Assembly (NCBI GenBank): GCA_003164495.1
Contig: PLTN01000054.1
Coordinates: 8,637-68,145 of the forward strand
From: Vulcanimicrobiota bacterium
GTDB taxonomy: Bacteria; Vulcanimicrobiota; Vulcanimicrobiia; Vulcanimicrobiales; Vulcanimicrobiaceae
Length of the DNA: 59,509 nucleotides
Direction: 5' to 3'
Under the pieces are notes generated by a model. The model saw only the letters and a list, made by a program, of their open reading frames with translations. It ran no database searches and was not told where the DNA came from. Position numbers and translations under genes: made by a program. Below, piece after piece: positions 35,902 to 45,357 of this stretch (the first letter of the stretch is position 1; every line of letters starts with the position of its first letter).

Positions 35902-36855
35902 TCAGGCCGGCGGCGTGTAGATGATGTCGGACGCCGGGAAGGGCGCAAACTTCGCGTATTTCGCGGTCACATCGATCCACGGCTGCACCTCGGCTGGGAT
36001 CAGACGATCCGAGAAATACGAACGGTTGGCTTGCGCGATGATAGTTGGATCGGCGTGCAGGTCTTTGGCCAGAATCGGTACGACCTTCGCAGGATTTGCG
36101 TTCGCCCAGCGTCCGGCGTCGCGCAAGGCAGAAACGAAGCGCGCTACGAGCTCCGGATGTGCCTTTGCCCATGGCGCGGTGGCAAACCACACGGTCGCGA
36201 GATAACTCGTCCCGAGCGCGTCGTCGGGATACACGAACGAGCGGACCGTCCCGGATTTCAGCGCGGTCGTCAGAAACGGTTCGACGAGATATGCCGCGTC
36301 GACGCGACCCGATACGAGCGCGTCAGCCTCGAGCGGAAACGGAATCTCAACGAACTTTACCGTCGACGAATCGCCGCCGTGCTTATCGATCCAAGCGCGC
36401 GGCAAGAATTCGCCGATCGTCCCGAGCCCGGGCGTTGCAAACGTCTTCCCGTTGAGGTCCTTCGCCGTCTTGAGCGTTGAAGCGTTTGCCACCATGATGC
36501 TGCCGACGATCTTGCCGGGTTCCCAGCCGGCTCCGGGCGCGATGCACACGAACGGCAAGCCGCGCACATGTGCGACGGCGATCGTCGAGATGTTCGCGAA
36601 CGCGATGTCGTAGGTACCGGCCCCGACGGCGGCGACGATCGCGGGCGTCGAAGCGTTCTGCGTGATCTCAACGTCCAAGCCGGCTCTACTGAAGTAGCCG
36701 TTTTCGCTCGCGTAATAAATCAGCGCGGCGGGTTCGTTCGGAATCATCGCCGCACGGATCACCGGCGTGGTCTGCGCTTGCGCCGGCCCCGACCACAACG
36801 GTAACGTGGCCGTCGCGGCCACGCCTTGAACCACGCGCAAGCGGGTGAGTCTCAT
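35902..36855 (-). CDS. NMT1/THI5-like ABC substrate-binding protein, orphan
   Basis: A 317-residue SBP, closest in the window to the one at 6-956: same start pattern (MRLTRLRVVQGVAATATLPLW), WIDKHGGDSSTVKFVEIPFP, and an almost identical last 30 residues. ATG 36855 has GGAGGCG nine bases upstream. It stands alone with a predicted membrane-barrel gene 52 bases behind it on the same strand. A duplication across 35 kb is implied. The ligand is unknown. Confidence 0.88.
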   Translation of the reverse strand: MRLTRLRVVQGVAATATLPLWSGPAQAQTTPVIRAAMIPNEPAALIYYASENGYFSRAGLDVEITQNASTPAIVAAVGAGTYDIAFANISTIAVAHVRGLPFVCIAPGAGWEPGKIVGSIMVANASTLKTAKDLNGKTFATPGLGTIGEFLPRAWIDKHGGDSSTVKFVEIPFPLEADALVSGRVDAAYLVEPFLTTALKSGTVRSFVYPDDALGTSYLATVWFATAPWAKAHPELVARFVSALRDAGRWANANPAKVVPILAKDLHADPTIIAQANRSYFSDRLIPAEVQPWIDVTAKYAKFAPFPASDIIYTPPA

Positions 36856-36907
36856 GGCATCGCCTCCTACGGCATGGCGGCGAAACACTTTGCCGCGCCC
36901 GATTCGG

Positions 36908-37777
36908 TCACCCGCCGTGGCTCGAGCGCGCGTACCAGACGACGCCGAAACCCACCGCACGCGCCGCCCGGCCCGCCAGCGGTAAGAGGTTCACCTCATA
37001 CTCCGCATCGAGCGCGAGACGAGGACCGAGCGCGCGCTGCAGCGCCACGAATCCGCGGCTGCCGGCGGGGGAAACCGGACCCTGCCGAGACGTGAACGCG
37101 TCTTGAAGGAGCAGTGTGTCCACCGCGTCAAGCGCATATGCAAGCGTTACCGACGGCGAGAACGCAAAAAACGAGCGGTTGAAGTTCGCGGCATCGGGGC
37201 CGACTGCGGTGCCGAGCACCATGCTCGTCGAGAGCGACAGCCGCGGAGTGATCGCGACGGCGACGTTCGCCGACGTTGCGTAGGTCGGCGCACCGGCCGT
37301 GAATTCCCCGGCACCCGTCGGCGCGCTGTACGCCGCTCCAACCGATGCCTGCACTGACGCCGAATCCAACACGAGATATTTGAGCGCGGTCGCGGCGTCC
37401 GTCGCGCCGCGCGCGGCATCGAAGGATGAGACACCGCTTGCCGACCGGGATTCGTTCGTCGGCGGGGTAAATCCGAGCTCGAGCCGCTTGGCGATGCCGA
37501 CCCGCACGAATGCTAGGTTCACGCTGGCAAGCGTACTCGCACCAACGCCCCCCGGCTCGGTCGTGACCTGCCTGCGGACGCCATCTTCGACGACGACGTC
37601 ACCCTTCAGCACGACGCACGGCGCGCCGCCGTTTGAGGTTGTACGCCCGGTTCCGGGCCGGTCCGCGACCGTCGCGGCCGCAGGCGCCGCACACGGGCCC
37701 GCCGACTGGTCGGCGTTCGCGAGGCCGGCAACCGAGAACCATCCGATAGCGGCCGCGACGAATACCGGCGTTCGCAC
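36908..37777 (-). CDS. Predicted outer-membrane beta-barrel protein
   Basis: A protein of about 289 residues with a Sec signal (PVFVAAAIGWFSVAGLANA) and a body of alternating strands typical of MetA-pathway/transporter-type barrels: VGIAKRLELGFTPPTNE, AVAITPRLSLSTSMVLG, FFAFSPSVTLAYALD, and RLALDAEYEVNLLP. It might form a pore for hydrophobic compounds, but no family is certain. GTG 37777 is taken; TTG 37783 is also possible. It is upstream of the SBP at 35902 on the same strand. Confidence 0.55.
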   Translation of the reverse strand: MRTPVFVAAAIGWFSVAGLANADQSAGPCAAPAAATVADRPGTGRTTSNGGAPCVVLKGDVVVEDGVRRQVTTEPGGVGASTLASVNLAFVRVGIAKRLELGFTPPTNESRSASGVSSFDAARGATDAATALKYLVLDSASVQASVGAAYSAPTGAGEFTAGAPTYATSANVAVAITPRLSLSTSMVLGTAVGPDAANFNRSFFAFSPSVTLAYALDAVDTLLLQDAFTSRQGPVSPAGSRGFVALQRALGPRLALDAEYEVNLLPLAGRAARAVGFGVVWYARSSHGG

Positions 37778-37830
37778 GCGCAATACTTCGCCGTGCCGGC
37801 CGCCGGCACTGCGGCCTCTTCAACGGGCGA

Positions 37831-38022
37831 TCACTCCTCGATTGGCTCGTGCTCCCGGCGGGTACGCGCGAGGTCGGCCGCAGCCGTGTCCTCCAGCAGG
37901 GAGCCGAAGCCGGCATCGTAGTTCATTCCAAGGTTGCGGTCGAGGTGGTCGAGCGCGCGGGCTTCGGATCCACGTAGGTCGTTCTCGTCGAGCTGGGGAT
38001 GTTTGCCGTGTACAGTTTCCAT
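37831..38022 (-). CDS. Small acidic hypothetical protein
   Basis: A 63-residue acidic protein, not recognised: LDENDLRGSEARALDHLDRN then GMNYDAGFGSLLEDTAAAD. There is no signal peptide or helix in the membrane. ATG 38022 lacks a clear ribosome site, so the call rests on composition and codon pattern only. Confidence 0.4.
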   Translation of the reverse strand: METVHGKHPQLDENDLRGSEARALDHLDRNLGMNYDAGFGSLLEDTAAADLARTRREHEPIEE

Positions 38023-38121
38023 GATGTCTCAAACGGTAGCCACCGCTTGTGAATTCTCGGTGAAGGGTGTTTGGCTATTTCGACGTCAAAAGCCACACAA
38101 CGTCAAGGGGAGGATCGCTTC

Positions 38122-38520
38122 ATGCCATGGTCTCTGGGCACCGTGGGTCATTTCGGGATCGCCGTTCGCGACCCAAAGAAGAGCGCGCGCTGGTGGACGA
38201 AGAACTTCGGTTTGAAACGGGCGTTCGCGTTCGAGGACGGCGTCGCGGTCGAGAACGACGCGATCACCATCGTGCTCCATCGAGGCACGCCGCGGCCGAG
38301 CACGATCGGCCATATGTCCTTTCACCTTCGCTCCATGCGAGCTCTGCGTGAGGCGCTCGCCGATTTGCGCAAGCGCGGCGTCGAATTAGAAGACCCCGGC
38401 GATGAGATCGGGCCGGAGGTCCCCGGATCTCCCCATTTCGGCTTGTGGTTTCATGACCCTGATGGGTATCGCTGGGAACTCTCTGTCCAAAACGCCCTCA
38501 AGCGCCGCCGTAGACCATAG
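38122..38520 (+). CDS. VOC-fold protein
   Basis: A 132-residue VOC protein of the bleomycin-resistance/glyoxalase group: GTVGHFGIAVRDPKKSARWW, then GHMSFHLRSMRALREAL and FHDPDGYRWEL. GGGGAGG lies eight bases before ATG 38122. It is the first gene of a plus-strand set with an SDR, a truncated MFS and an Fe-type ABC transporter. The substrate is unknown. Confidence 0.82.
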   Translation: MPWSLGTVGHFGIAVRDPKKSARWWTKNFGLKRAFAFEDGVAVENDAITIVLHRGTPRPSTIGHMSFHLRSMRALREALADLRKRGVELEDPGDEIGPEVPGSPHFGLWFHDPDGYRWELSVQNALKRRRRP

Positions 38521-38530
38521 CGAGAAGCAC

Positions 38531-39328
38531 ATGCTCGAACTCGATCTTCACGGAAAAACCGCTGTCGTCTCCGGTTCCACCGCCGGGATCGGCTACGCTA
38601 CCGCGCTGGCGCTGGCGACGCTTGGCGCTCGTGTCATCGTTACCGGCCGCACCGCGAAGCGTGTCGACGCAGCCGTCGAAGCGATCGCGCTCGCAGCAAA
38701 GACGAAAGACATCGCAGGCGTCCACGGTGATCTGACTACCACCGAGGGCACGGCAAATCTCTTGCGCGCGATTCCACATGCGGACATTCTGGTCAACAAT
38801 CTCGGCATCTTCGAGCCGAAGGCGTTCGAACAGATCGACGATGCTGGCTGGATGCGCTTCTTCGAAACGAACGTCCTTAGCGGCGTGCGCCTTTCACGCG
38901 CGTATCTGCCGGGGATGAAGACGCGCAATTGGGGACGTATCATTTTTGTTTCGAGTGAATCGGGATTGCAGATTCCCGTCGAGATGATTCACTACGGCGT
39001 CACGAAGACGGCGCAATTGGCGCTCGCACGCGGCCTCGCCGAATCAGTTGCGGGCACCGGCATCACCGTGAACAGCGTGCTACCCGGACCGACACGTTCG
39101 GAAGGCGTCGGCACGTTCGTGCAACAGATGGCGCAGCAAGAGGGCATCGACGAGGCCGAGATGGAGCGCCGGTTCTTTCGGGATGTCCGGCCGTCATCGC
39201 TGATCGGGCGATTCCTGACCGTCGACGAAGTTGCGAACGCGATCGCCTTTCTCTGCACGCCGGCCGCGTCCGGAACGACCGGATCGGCAATGCGCGTCGA
39301 CGGCGGCGTGGTGCGTTCGATCGCATAA
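38531..39328 (+). CDS. Short-chain dehydrogenase/reductase (SDR)
   Basis: A 265-residue classical SDR. The cofactor motif is SGSTAGIGYA near residues 15-24 (a TGxxxGIG variant), NNLG near residue 90, catalytic Ser in FVSSESG near residue 145 and YxxxK as YGVTK near residue 158. GRT after the second strand suggests NADP preference. It starts 10 bases after the VOC stop. The substrate is unknown, but a role in oxidising an alcohol intermediate of the same pathway is plausible. Confidence 0.88.
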   Translation: MLELDLHGKTAVVSGSTAGIGYATALALATLGARVIVTGRTAKRVDAAVEAIALAAKTKDIAGVHGDLTTTEGTANLLRAIPHADILVNNLGIFEPKAFEQIDDAGWMRFFETNVLSGVRLSRAYLPGMKTRNWGRIIFVSSESGLQIPVEMIHYGVTKTAQLALARGLAESVAGTGITVNSVLPGPTRSEGVGTFVQQMAQQEGIDEAEMERRFFRDVRPSSLIGRFLTVDEVANAIAFLCTPAASGTTGSAMRVDGGVVRSIA

Positions 39329-40396
39329 GAGCAAGCGTTCGGCCGGCGCAACGCCCGTGCGGCGAGTGGGGTTATCGCCGCAGGGCTCATCTTCCTCGTC
39401 TCGTTGGCCGATCTGGTCGAGAATCGCCGGCTCATCCTCATCTGCGTTGCCGGAACGGTGGTCGGACTCGTCGGCACGGCGCTCGCACCGTCCGCCGCGA
39501 CGTTCATGATCGCCTCGTCCGTGGCCGGCGTGTGCTCGGTCGGCGCCCAGATCATCGTCCCGTTCGCAGCAACGATGGCGAAGGACGAGCAACGCGGTAG
39601 CGTGATCGGCAACGTGATGGGTGGCCTGATTGCCGGGATCATGCTCGCGCGTCCGGCGGCAAACTTCATCGCCTCGGCCTTTGGCTGGCGGGCGGTGTTC
39701 GGCACCTCGGCGGTGCTCGCGGTAGCGATCTTCGCCGTGCTGTGGCTCTGGCTGCCGCGCCGCGTTCCGGTATCGGACTTGCGCTATGGCGGCATCCTCA
39801 AATCGACGTTCGCGATGCTGCGCGATCATCCGGCGCTGCGCCGGCGCGCGCTTTACCAGAGCGTGCTGTTCGGCGTTTTCAGTTTGTTCTGGACGGCCGC
39901 GCCGTTTGTGCTCACGCAACGCTTCGGCTTCGACCAGCGCGAGATCGCGCTGTTTGCGCTCGCGGGCGCAGGCGGCGCGCTCTCAGCCCCGATCGCCGGT
40001 CGGCTCGCCGATCGCGGCTTCACCCGCGCCGGTACCGCAGGGGCGATGCTGACCGCGACCGTCGCGTTCCTGATTGCCGGTTGGGCCGGCGTGGCCGGCG
40101 CGATCGTGCTGCTCGCACTCGCCGCGATCGCGCTCGACGCGGCCGCGCAAGCGAATCAGATCATCAGTCAGCGCATCATCTACAACCTCGATCCGCAAGC
40201 ACGCGGTCGCATCAAGGCGGTCTACATGACGTGCCTCTTCATCGCCGCAGCCGGCGGTTCGCTGCTTGCCGGTGCGACCTATGCGGGCGGCAGCTGGATC
40301 GCAACCGCACTGACCGGTGCCGGACTCAGTATGGCCGTGCTCGCGGCGTTCGCGACCGAACACCGCAGGACCCGGAGCACACGCGTTTCAATTTAG
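39329..40396 (+). pseudogene. N-terminally truncated MFS transporter
   Basis: An MFS protein lacking about the first two to three membrane helices. The first recognisable segment is AAGLIFLVSLADLVENRRLI, which in full-length relatives is the helix 2-loop signature (GxLxDxxxRR) and lies near residue 75. The open frame begins exactly after the SDR stop, with no start codon until TTG 39404. The remaining about nine to ten helices are intact to the end (40396), seven bases before the ABC ATPase. It was probably formed by deletion fusing the SDR to the transporter; a partial function cannot be excluded. Confidence 0.6.
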
Positions 40397-40402
40397 AAGC
40401 AC

Positions 40403-41527
40403 ATGAGCATCGGCGTCACCGGCCTTCGCAAATCGTTCGGCGACGTTTCGGTCGTGCATGGCATCGATCTGCACGTCGATGACGGCAAGATGCTCGTCCT
40501 GCTGGGACCGTCGGGTTGCGGCAAGACGACGACGATGCGCTGCATCGCCGGACTGGACACGCCTGAGAGCGGCCGGATTTCGATCGGCGGGAAGGTCGTG
40601 TTCGACAGCGCTGCGGGAGTGAACGTTTCGGCCGACAAGCGCAACGTCGGGATGGTCTTCCAATCGTACGCGATTTGGCCGCACATGACCGTCTACCAGA
40701 ACGTTGCCTTTTCCCTCGAGATCGCGCGGACGCCGCGCGCCGAAACGAAAGCCCGAGTCGAGGCGATGCTCGAGCTCGTGGGACTGCGCGATTTGGGGGC
40801 GCGCGGCGCAAGTCAGCTGAGCGGAGGCCAGATGCAGCGCGTGGCGCTTGCGCGCAGCCTGGTGACGAACCCCTCCGTGCTGCTGCTCGACGAACCGCTG
40901 AGCAATCTGGATGCGCGCCTGCGCGATTATCTGCGGGTTCAGCTGCGCGAGATCCAGACGAGCCTCAAGATCACGGCCCTCTACGTGACACACGATCAGC
41001 ACGAGGCGCTCGCGCTCGCCGACGACATCGTCGTGCTGGAGGCCGGCGAAGTGCTGCAGCGCGGCGCCCCGATCGACATGTATTACGCCCCGAACAGCAG
41101 CGCCGTCGCCCAGTTTTTGGGATACAGCAACATCTTCGATGCAACCCTCCGTACGCGAACCGGCGCGACCTGCGAAGCGGTGCTCGACACCTGTGGCTTA
41201 GCGGTAACGGGCACCGCCGGCACGGCCGGGATAGCGGATGCCGCTGCCGTGTGTATCCGCCCTAACGATATCCACTTGTCGGCGGCTCCGTCGAATACAA
41301 CAGCGAGTGACTTGCCGGAAAACACGTATCTGGCCGAGGTCATCTTCTCGAGTTTCGAGGGAACGCAGGTTCACTACCGGGCGCGCACGGACGGCGGCAC
41401 CATTTGGGACATCGTGAGCCCCGACGTCGCGGGAACGATTGTCATGGGCACGCGGGCAGTCGTGCACGTCGCGGCGGATCGCGTCTTGATCCTACCCCGT
41501 ACGCGCAGCGACGTCGCCGCTCAATGA
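40403..41527 (+). CDS. ABC transporter ATPase with TOBE domain (Fe(III)/polyamine type)
   Basis: A 374-residue ATPase of the FbpC/PotA group. Walker A GPSGCGKTTT near residue 36, signature LSGGQMQRVALARS near residue 138, Walker B LLLDEPLSNLD, switch His in VTHDQHEALALAD, and a C-terminal TOBE domain from about residue 240. ATGA overlap with the permease (41524) confirms one operon with the SBP at 43250. Confidence 0.92.
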   Translation: MSIGVTGLRKSFGDVSVVHGIDLHVDDGKMLVLLGPSGCGKTTTMRCIAGLDTPESGRISIGGKVVFDSAAGVNVSADKRNVGMVFQSYAIWPHMTVYQNVAFSLEIARTPRAETKARVEAMLELVGLRDLGARGASQLSGGQMQRVALARSLVTNPSVLLLDEPLSNLDARLRDYLRVQLREIQTSLKITALYVTHDQHEALALADDIVVLEAGEVLQRGAPIDMYYAPNSSAVAQFLGYSNIFDATLRTRTGATCEAVLDTCGLAVTGTAGTAGIADAAAVCIRPNDIHLSAAPSNTTASDLPENTYLAEVIFSSFEGTQVHYRARTDGGTIWDIVSPDVAGTIVMGTRAVVHVAADRVLILPRTRSDVAAQ

Positions 41528-43209
41528 GAGCGACGCTCGCAAAGTTCGCGGTACCTGCGGTGCTGTACGTGGTGCTCGGCGTACTCGTCGTCATTCCGAT
41601 CGTGATGATCGCCGTCGCGTCATTCTTGAACGTGCCGCCGTTCAGCGGAGCGGGCGCGCTCGCGTTTACGACCGCCAATTATGGGCAGCTTTGGAACTCG
41701 AGCATCGGCATGGCGGCGTTCAACACGTTTACGATTGCGCTGGGCGGATCGGCGATTGCGCTCGTCATCGGTTGCGGCCTCGCGTGGCTTGCCGCGCGCA
41801 CGGATATCGCGGCCCCGTCGTTCGTCTACCTGGCGGGGATCATGCCGCTCTTCGTGTCGGTGCTCGTCGCCGCGGCTGCATGGTCGTCGCTGGCCTCGGG
41901 CCACTCCGGGTACATCAATCTGCTGCTCACCGGCCTGAATATCCCATGGCACGTTGACGTGGAGTCACGCACCGGGATCGCATTCGTTTTCGGTTTATAT
42001 TATGCGCCGTACCCCTTTCTCTTTATGTACGGCGCGTTATCGCTGGTCCACTCCGACATGGAAGAGGCCGCGGCCCTCGGCGGCGCATCGATCGTCACGA
42101 CGCTGCGAAAGATCACGTTCCCCCTCGTGAAGCCCGCGCTGCTCGGGGCGATGCTCCTGGTCTTCGCGCTCATGGCCGAAGACTTTCCGGTTCCGGAATT
42201 GCTCGGACAACCAGTCGGGATCCAAACGCTCTCGGTTGCCATTTACAACCTGATGACGCACACGCCGACGCAGCAGAATGCGGCGAGCGCGCTAAGCGTG
42301 CTGTTGATGTGCGTTACGGCCGCGTTCGTTTTTTTGCAGCGTCGTCTTCTGGGTGGAAACGACTACCGGACGGTCACGGGAAAAGGCATGCAGACGCGGC
42401 GCTTTCGGCTGGGATGGGCGCGCAACGTCGCTTTTGCCGCCGTGGTCGGCTACGTGCTGGTCGCGATGGTACTGCCCGGCTTCGCCTTGCTCGAGGGCAC
42501 GTTTCGTACGAATTTGTACATTTCGGACGTTGCCGCGCTGTTCGCACCCGCCGGCCTCAGTTTCGCACCGCTTATCAGTGCGGTGACCGACCCGGTCGTG
42601 CTGAGCGGAGCGCTCAATAGCCTCGGTTCCGGACTCGGCGCGGCACTCGTCGGGACGGCGATCTTCTTCAGCATCGCCTATGTCGTACACCGCACGAAAT
42701 TGCCGGGGCGTACCCCGCTCGAATATCTGGCCACGGTGCCGGTAGCCATCCCGGCACTTGTCCTGGGCATCGGAATCTTGTGGACGTGGCTCGCCTCACC
42801 GTTGCCCGTCTACGGCACGCTGACGCTGCTGTCGATCGGGTACATCGCACGCTTTCTTCCGCAAGGCTATCGCGCCGTCGCTTCGAGCATGATGCAGGTG
42901 CACGATGACCTGGAAAACGCCGCACAAATCGGGGGCGCCAGCCGTCCGCAGATCGTGTGGCACATCTTGCTGCCGTTGATCCGTGACGGCGTAGCCTCAT
43001 CGATCTTCATCGTGTTCATTCTCTCGTTGCGCGAGCTCACGGCGTCGCTCTTTCTCTATACCACCAATACGCGGACGCTCGCCATCGTGATCTACGAGAA
43101 GTATATTTCCGGCAGCTGGTCGCAAGTTGCCTCGATCAGCGTACTCTTTACCATCGCGCTCGCGCTCGTCACGTTGGGCGGCCGGCGCTGGCTTCAGAAC
43201 CGGGTCTAG
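41524..43209 (+). CDS. Two-domain ABC permease (FbpB/PotBC-like)
   Basis: A 561-residue inner-membrane permease made of two fused TM units of about 280 residues. Both carry an EAA loop: EEAAALGGASIVTTLRKITFP in the first and ENAAQIGGASRPQIVWHILLP in the second. This duplicated form is typical of iron(III)-type importers. It works with the ATPase at 40403 and SBP at 43250. Confidence 0.92.
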   Translation: MRATLAKFAVPAVLYVVLGVLVVIPIVMIAVASFLNVPPFSGAGALAFTTANYGQLWNSSIGMAAFNTFTIALGGSAIALVIGCGLAWLAARTDIAAPSFVYLAGIMPLFVSVLVAAAAWSSLASGHSGYINLLLTGLNIPWHVDVESRTGIAFVFGLYYAPYPFLFMYGALSLVHSDMEEAAALGGASIVTTLRKITFPLVKPALLGAMLLVFALMAEDFPVPELLGQPVGIQTLSVAIYNLMTHTPTQQNAASALSVLLMCVTAAFVFLQRRLLGGNDYRTVTGKGMQTRRFRLGWARNVAFAAVVGYVLVAMVLPGFALLEGTFRTNLYISDVAALFAPAGLSFAPLISAVTDPVVLSGALNSLGSGLGAALVGTAIFFSIAYVVHRTKLPGRTPLEYLATVPVAIPALVLGIGILWTWLASPLPVYGTLTLLSIGYIARFLPQGYRAVASSMMQVHDDLENAAQIGGASRPQIVWHILLPLIRDGVASSIFIVFILSLRELTASLFLYTTNTRTLAIVIYEKYISGSWSQVASISVLFTIALALVTLGGRRWLQNRV

Positions 43210-43249
43210 AAAACGAGGAAGGGCACGGAATCTTCGCGCACTGGTAGGG

Positions 43250-44314
43250 ATGATTAGACGTCACGCGGTTCGTGTAGTTTCATGCCTGTGTGCGGCCGTG
43301 CTGCTGGCCTCACCCGGGAGAACCTCGGCGGCATCCGGCGGACTCGTTATCGACGGCGCTCAGATTGCCGATGCCCCGCTGTACGACGCGGCCAAAAAAG
43401 AAGGCAAGCTCTTACTCTATGCCACCTATGAGTCGCATGGCATGGGGCAGATCGTTGCCAAGTTCCAAGCCGATACCGGACTCTCCGTCGACGTCATTCG
43501 CCTCCCGTCGGCGGAGATGTTCGACCGGACGACGGCCGAATTCTCGACCCATCGTCTAGCCGCCGACTACGTGGACACGACGGACGTGACGTTGACCCAA
43601 AAACTCGCCGATCGCGGAATCTTGACCGGCTATAAGGTACCGGATTTTAACAACTTCGAACCGGTGCTTCGCGAGGGCAGCGGCAAATGGTATAACATCC
43701 TGCGCTCGGTGATGTCGATCGGCGTCAACACGGCGCTCGTGAAGCCGGCCGATATGCCGTCGAAGTGGACCGATATCCTCGACCCGAAATGGAAAGACAA
43801 AATCGGCTTCGCCAATATCGACGCCGGCGGAACGTCCTTCAGCTTCTGGTTCTTCCTCCGCCAACGCTACGGGCTCGACGCGTGGCGCAAGGCCGCTGCG
43901 CAGAACCCCCGCATCGGCTACTCGGCTCAGCCTGTTGCGACCGATCTGGCGCGCGGCGAATCCGTGATTGTCGTCGACCCGATCGAATCGATGATTGCCG
44001 GCATCGCCGCCGGCTCGCCGCTGAAGATCGTGCTCCCATCCGGTGGGCCGTCCTACGGCATCTTCGGCGGTATCACGAGCGTTGCGCCACATCCGCATGC
44101 CGCTCAAGTGTGGCTGAACTGGATCACGAGCAAACGCGGCGGCGCGGTGCTGTCATCGATCGGCGCATATTCGATTCGCCGCGACGCCGCGCCGCCGACG
44201 GTCCCCGGCGTCGCGATGCCCCCCTCGAGCAGCCTCTATAACATTCGCGCGTCCGACTACATGAAATCGTACGTTCCTTTTGTCAAAGACTGGCACGCGA
44301 TGTTCGCTCACTGA
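43250..44314 (+). CDS. Fe(III)-type extracellular solute-binding protein
   Basis: A 354-residue SBP (SBP_bac_8-like/AfuA group) with a Sec signal (SCLCAAVLLASPGRTSAAS). The body begins LYDAAKKEGKLLLYATYESHGM and includes the hinge VDPIESMIAGIAAGSPL and the usual PNPHAAQVWLNWITSKRG-like segment. A pair of Tyr residues for Fe binding cannot be seen with certainty, so the ligand could be an iron chelate or an organic anion. It completes the importer of 40403-43209. Confidence 0.88.
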   Translation: MIRRHAVRVVSCLCAAVLLASPGRTSAASGGLVIDGAQIADAPLYDAAKKEGKLLLYATYESHGMGQIVAKFQADTGLSVDVIRLPSAEMFDRTTAEFSTHRLAADYVDTTDVTLTQKLADRGILTGYKVPDFNNFEPVLREGSGKWYNILRSVMSIGVNTALVKPADMPSKWTDILDPKWKDKIGFANIDAGGTSFSFWFFLRQRYGLDAWRKAAAQNPRIGYSAQPVATDLARGESVIVVDPIESMIAGIAAGSPLKIVLPSGGPSYGIFGGITSVAPHPHAAQVWLNWITSKRGGAVLSSIGAYSIRRDAAPPTVPGVAMPPSSSLYNIRASDYMKSYVPFVKDWHAMFAH

Positions 44315-44327
44315 CCCGGGGCGCGGT

Positions 44328-45287
44328 TCAGCCCTTCCAGATGAGATCGGCCGCAGGTACGGGCTTCGTGATCAAGCCGTAGCGCGTTCCGAGGTTGAGG
44401 ACCGGCGTAAGCAAGGATGGATCGAGCGTCGTTCCATACACCGCACGGACGATTTTGCTCGCAATTTCAGCCGGCATCTTCGTGTGGTTGGAGAGCATCA
44501 CGGCGCTTTCGGCTTGATGACCGTTGGCCCACTCCGATGCTTGCCGCATGATGTCAACGAACTTCTTCGCGGTCGCGCCGTTACCGGCGAGCCAGCTTTC
44601 GGATGCGAACCACCCCAGCAGCATAAAGCGCGGCGCAACGCCGTCGAATGCGTCGCCGATGACCCTACCGACGTTCGTATCCGACGTGCTGAACGGCTCG
44701 GTTGGAAAAATGATGTCGACGCGCTTTTCTTGGAGCGCTCCGCCCATCGCAGGAAACGGAACTTCGACGAACTTGACCGTGTTCGAATCGCCGCCGAATT
44801 TATCGACGTAACCGCGCGCTTCGATCTCTTGAAGATCTTTCAGGCCGTTGATCGCAATCAATTTTCCATTCATGCCGGCACCCGGCGTGATCGTGGAATC
44901 TTGCAGGACCATGACGACGTCGGTCGGCTTCTGCCCGGGATTCACCACGGCAGCCGGTGCGACGAAGCGGAACGGAAGCCCGCGCAAACGCGCGTTCCCG
45001 ATCGTTGCCACGTTCGAGACCCCAAGATCGATCGCGCCGCCGGCAACCGCTTGCGCCAGCACCGGTCCGCTCGCCATCACTTGGAATTCCACGGCGAAAC
45101 CGGCCTTGGTGAAGAGTCCGAGATCTTGCGCGTAGTATGCGTTGGCCGCGACGTCAACCGGAATGATTCCGATCTTCAGCGGCGTCAGCGTCTGACTGCG
45201 GACGATCGCCGGAAATCCGGTAACGAGGGCGGGCGCCGCAATGGCTCCCCCGATAATGCCCATGGCACGTGAACGGTTGACAACCAT
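44328..45287 (-). CDS. NMT1/THI5-like ABC substrate-binding protein, orphan
   Basis: A 319-residue SBP with a signal (MGIIGGAIAAPALVTGFPAIV). The family block is YVDKFGGDSNTVKFVEVPFP. AAGGAGG stands four bases before ATG 45287. It converges with the Fe-type SBP and is divergent from a small methyltransferase gene. There is no partner permease. Confidence 0.86.
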   Translation of the reverse strand: MVVNRSRAMGIIGGAIAAPALVTGFPAIVRSQTLTPLKIGIIPVDVAANAYYAQDLGLFTKAGFAVEFQVMASGPVLAQAVAGGAIDLGVSNVATIGNARLRGLPFRFVAPAAVVNPGQKPTDVVMVLQDSTITPGAGMNGKLIAINGLKDLQEIEARGYVDKFGGDSNTVKFVEVPFPAMGGALQEKRVDIIFPTEPFSTSDTNVGRVIGDAFDGVAPRFMLLGWFASESWLAGNGATAKKFVDIMRQASEWANGHQAESAVMLSNHTKMPAEIASKIVRAVYGTTLDPSLLTPVLNLGTRYGLITKPVPAADLIWKG

Positions 45288-45357
45288 AACGCCTCCTTGT
45301 CGGCTACGATGCGCAATGCAGCCGGTCGACCGCCCGTTCCTGCCGAACGGAAGGCGC

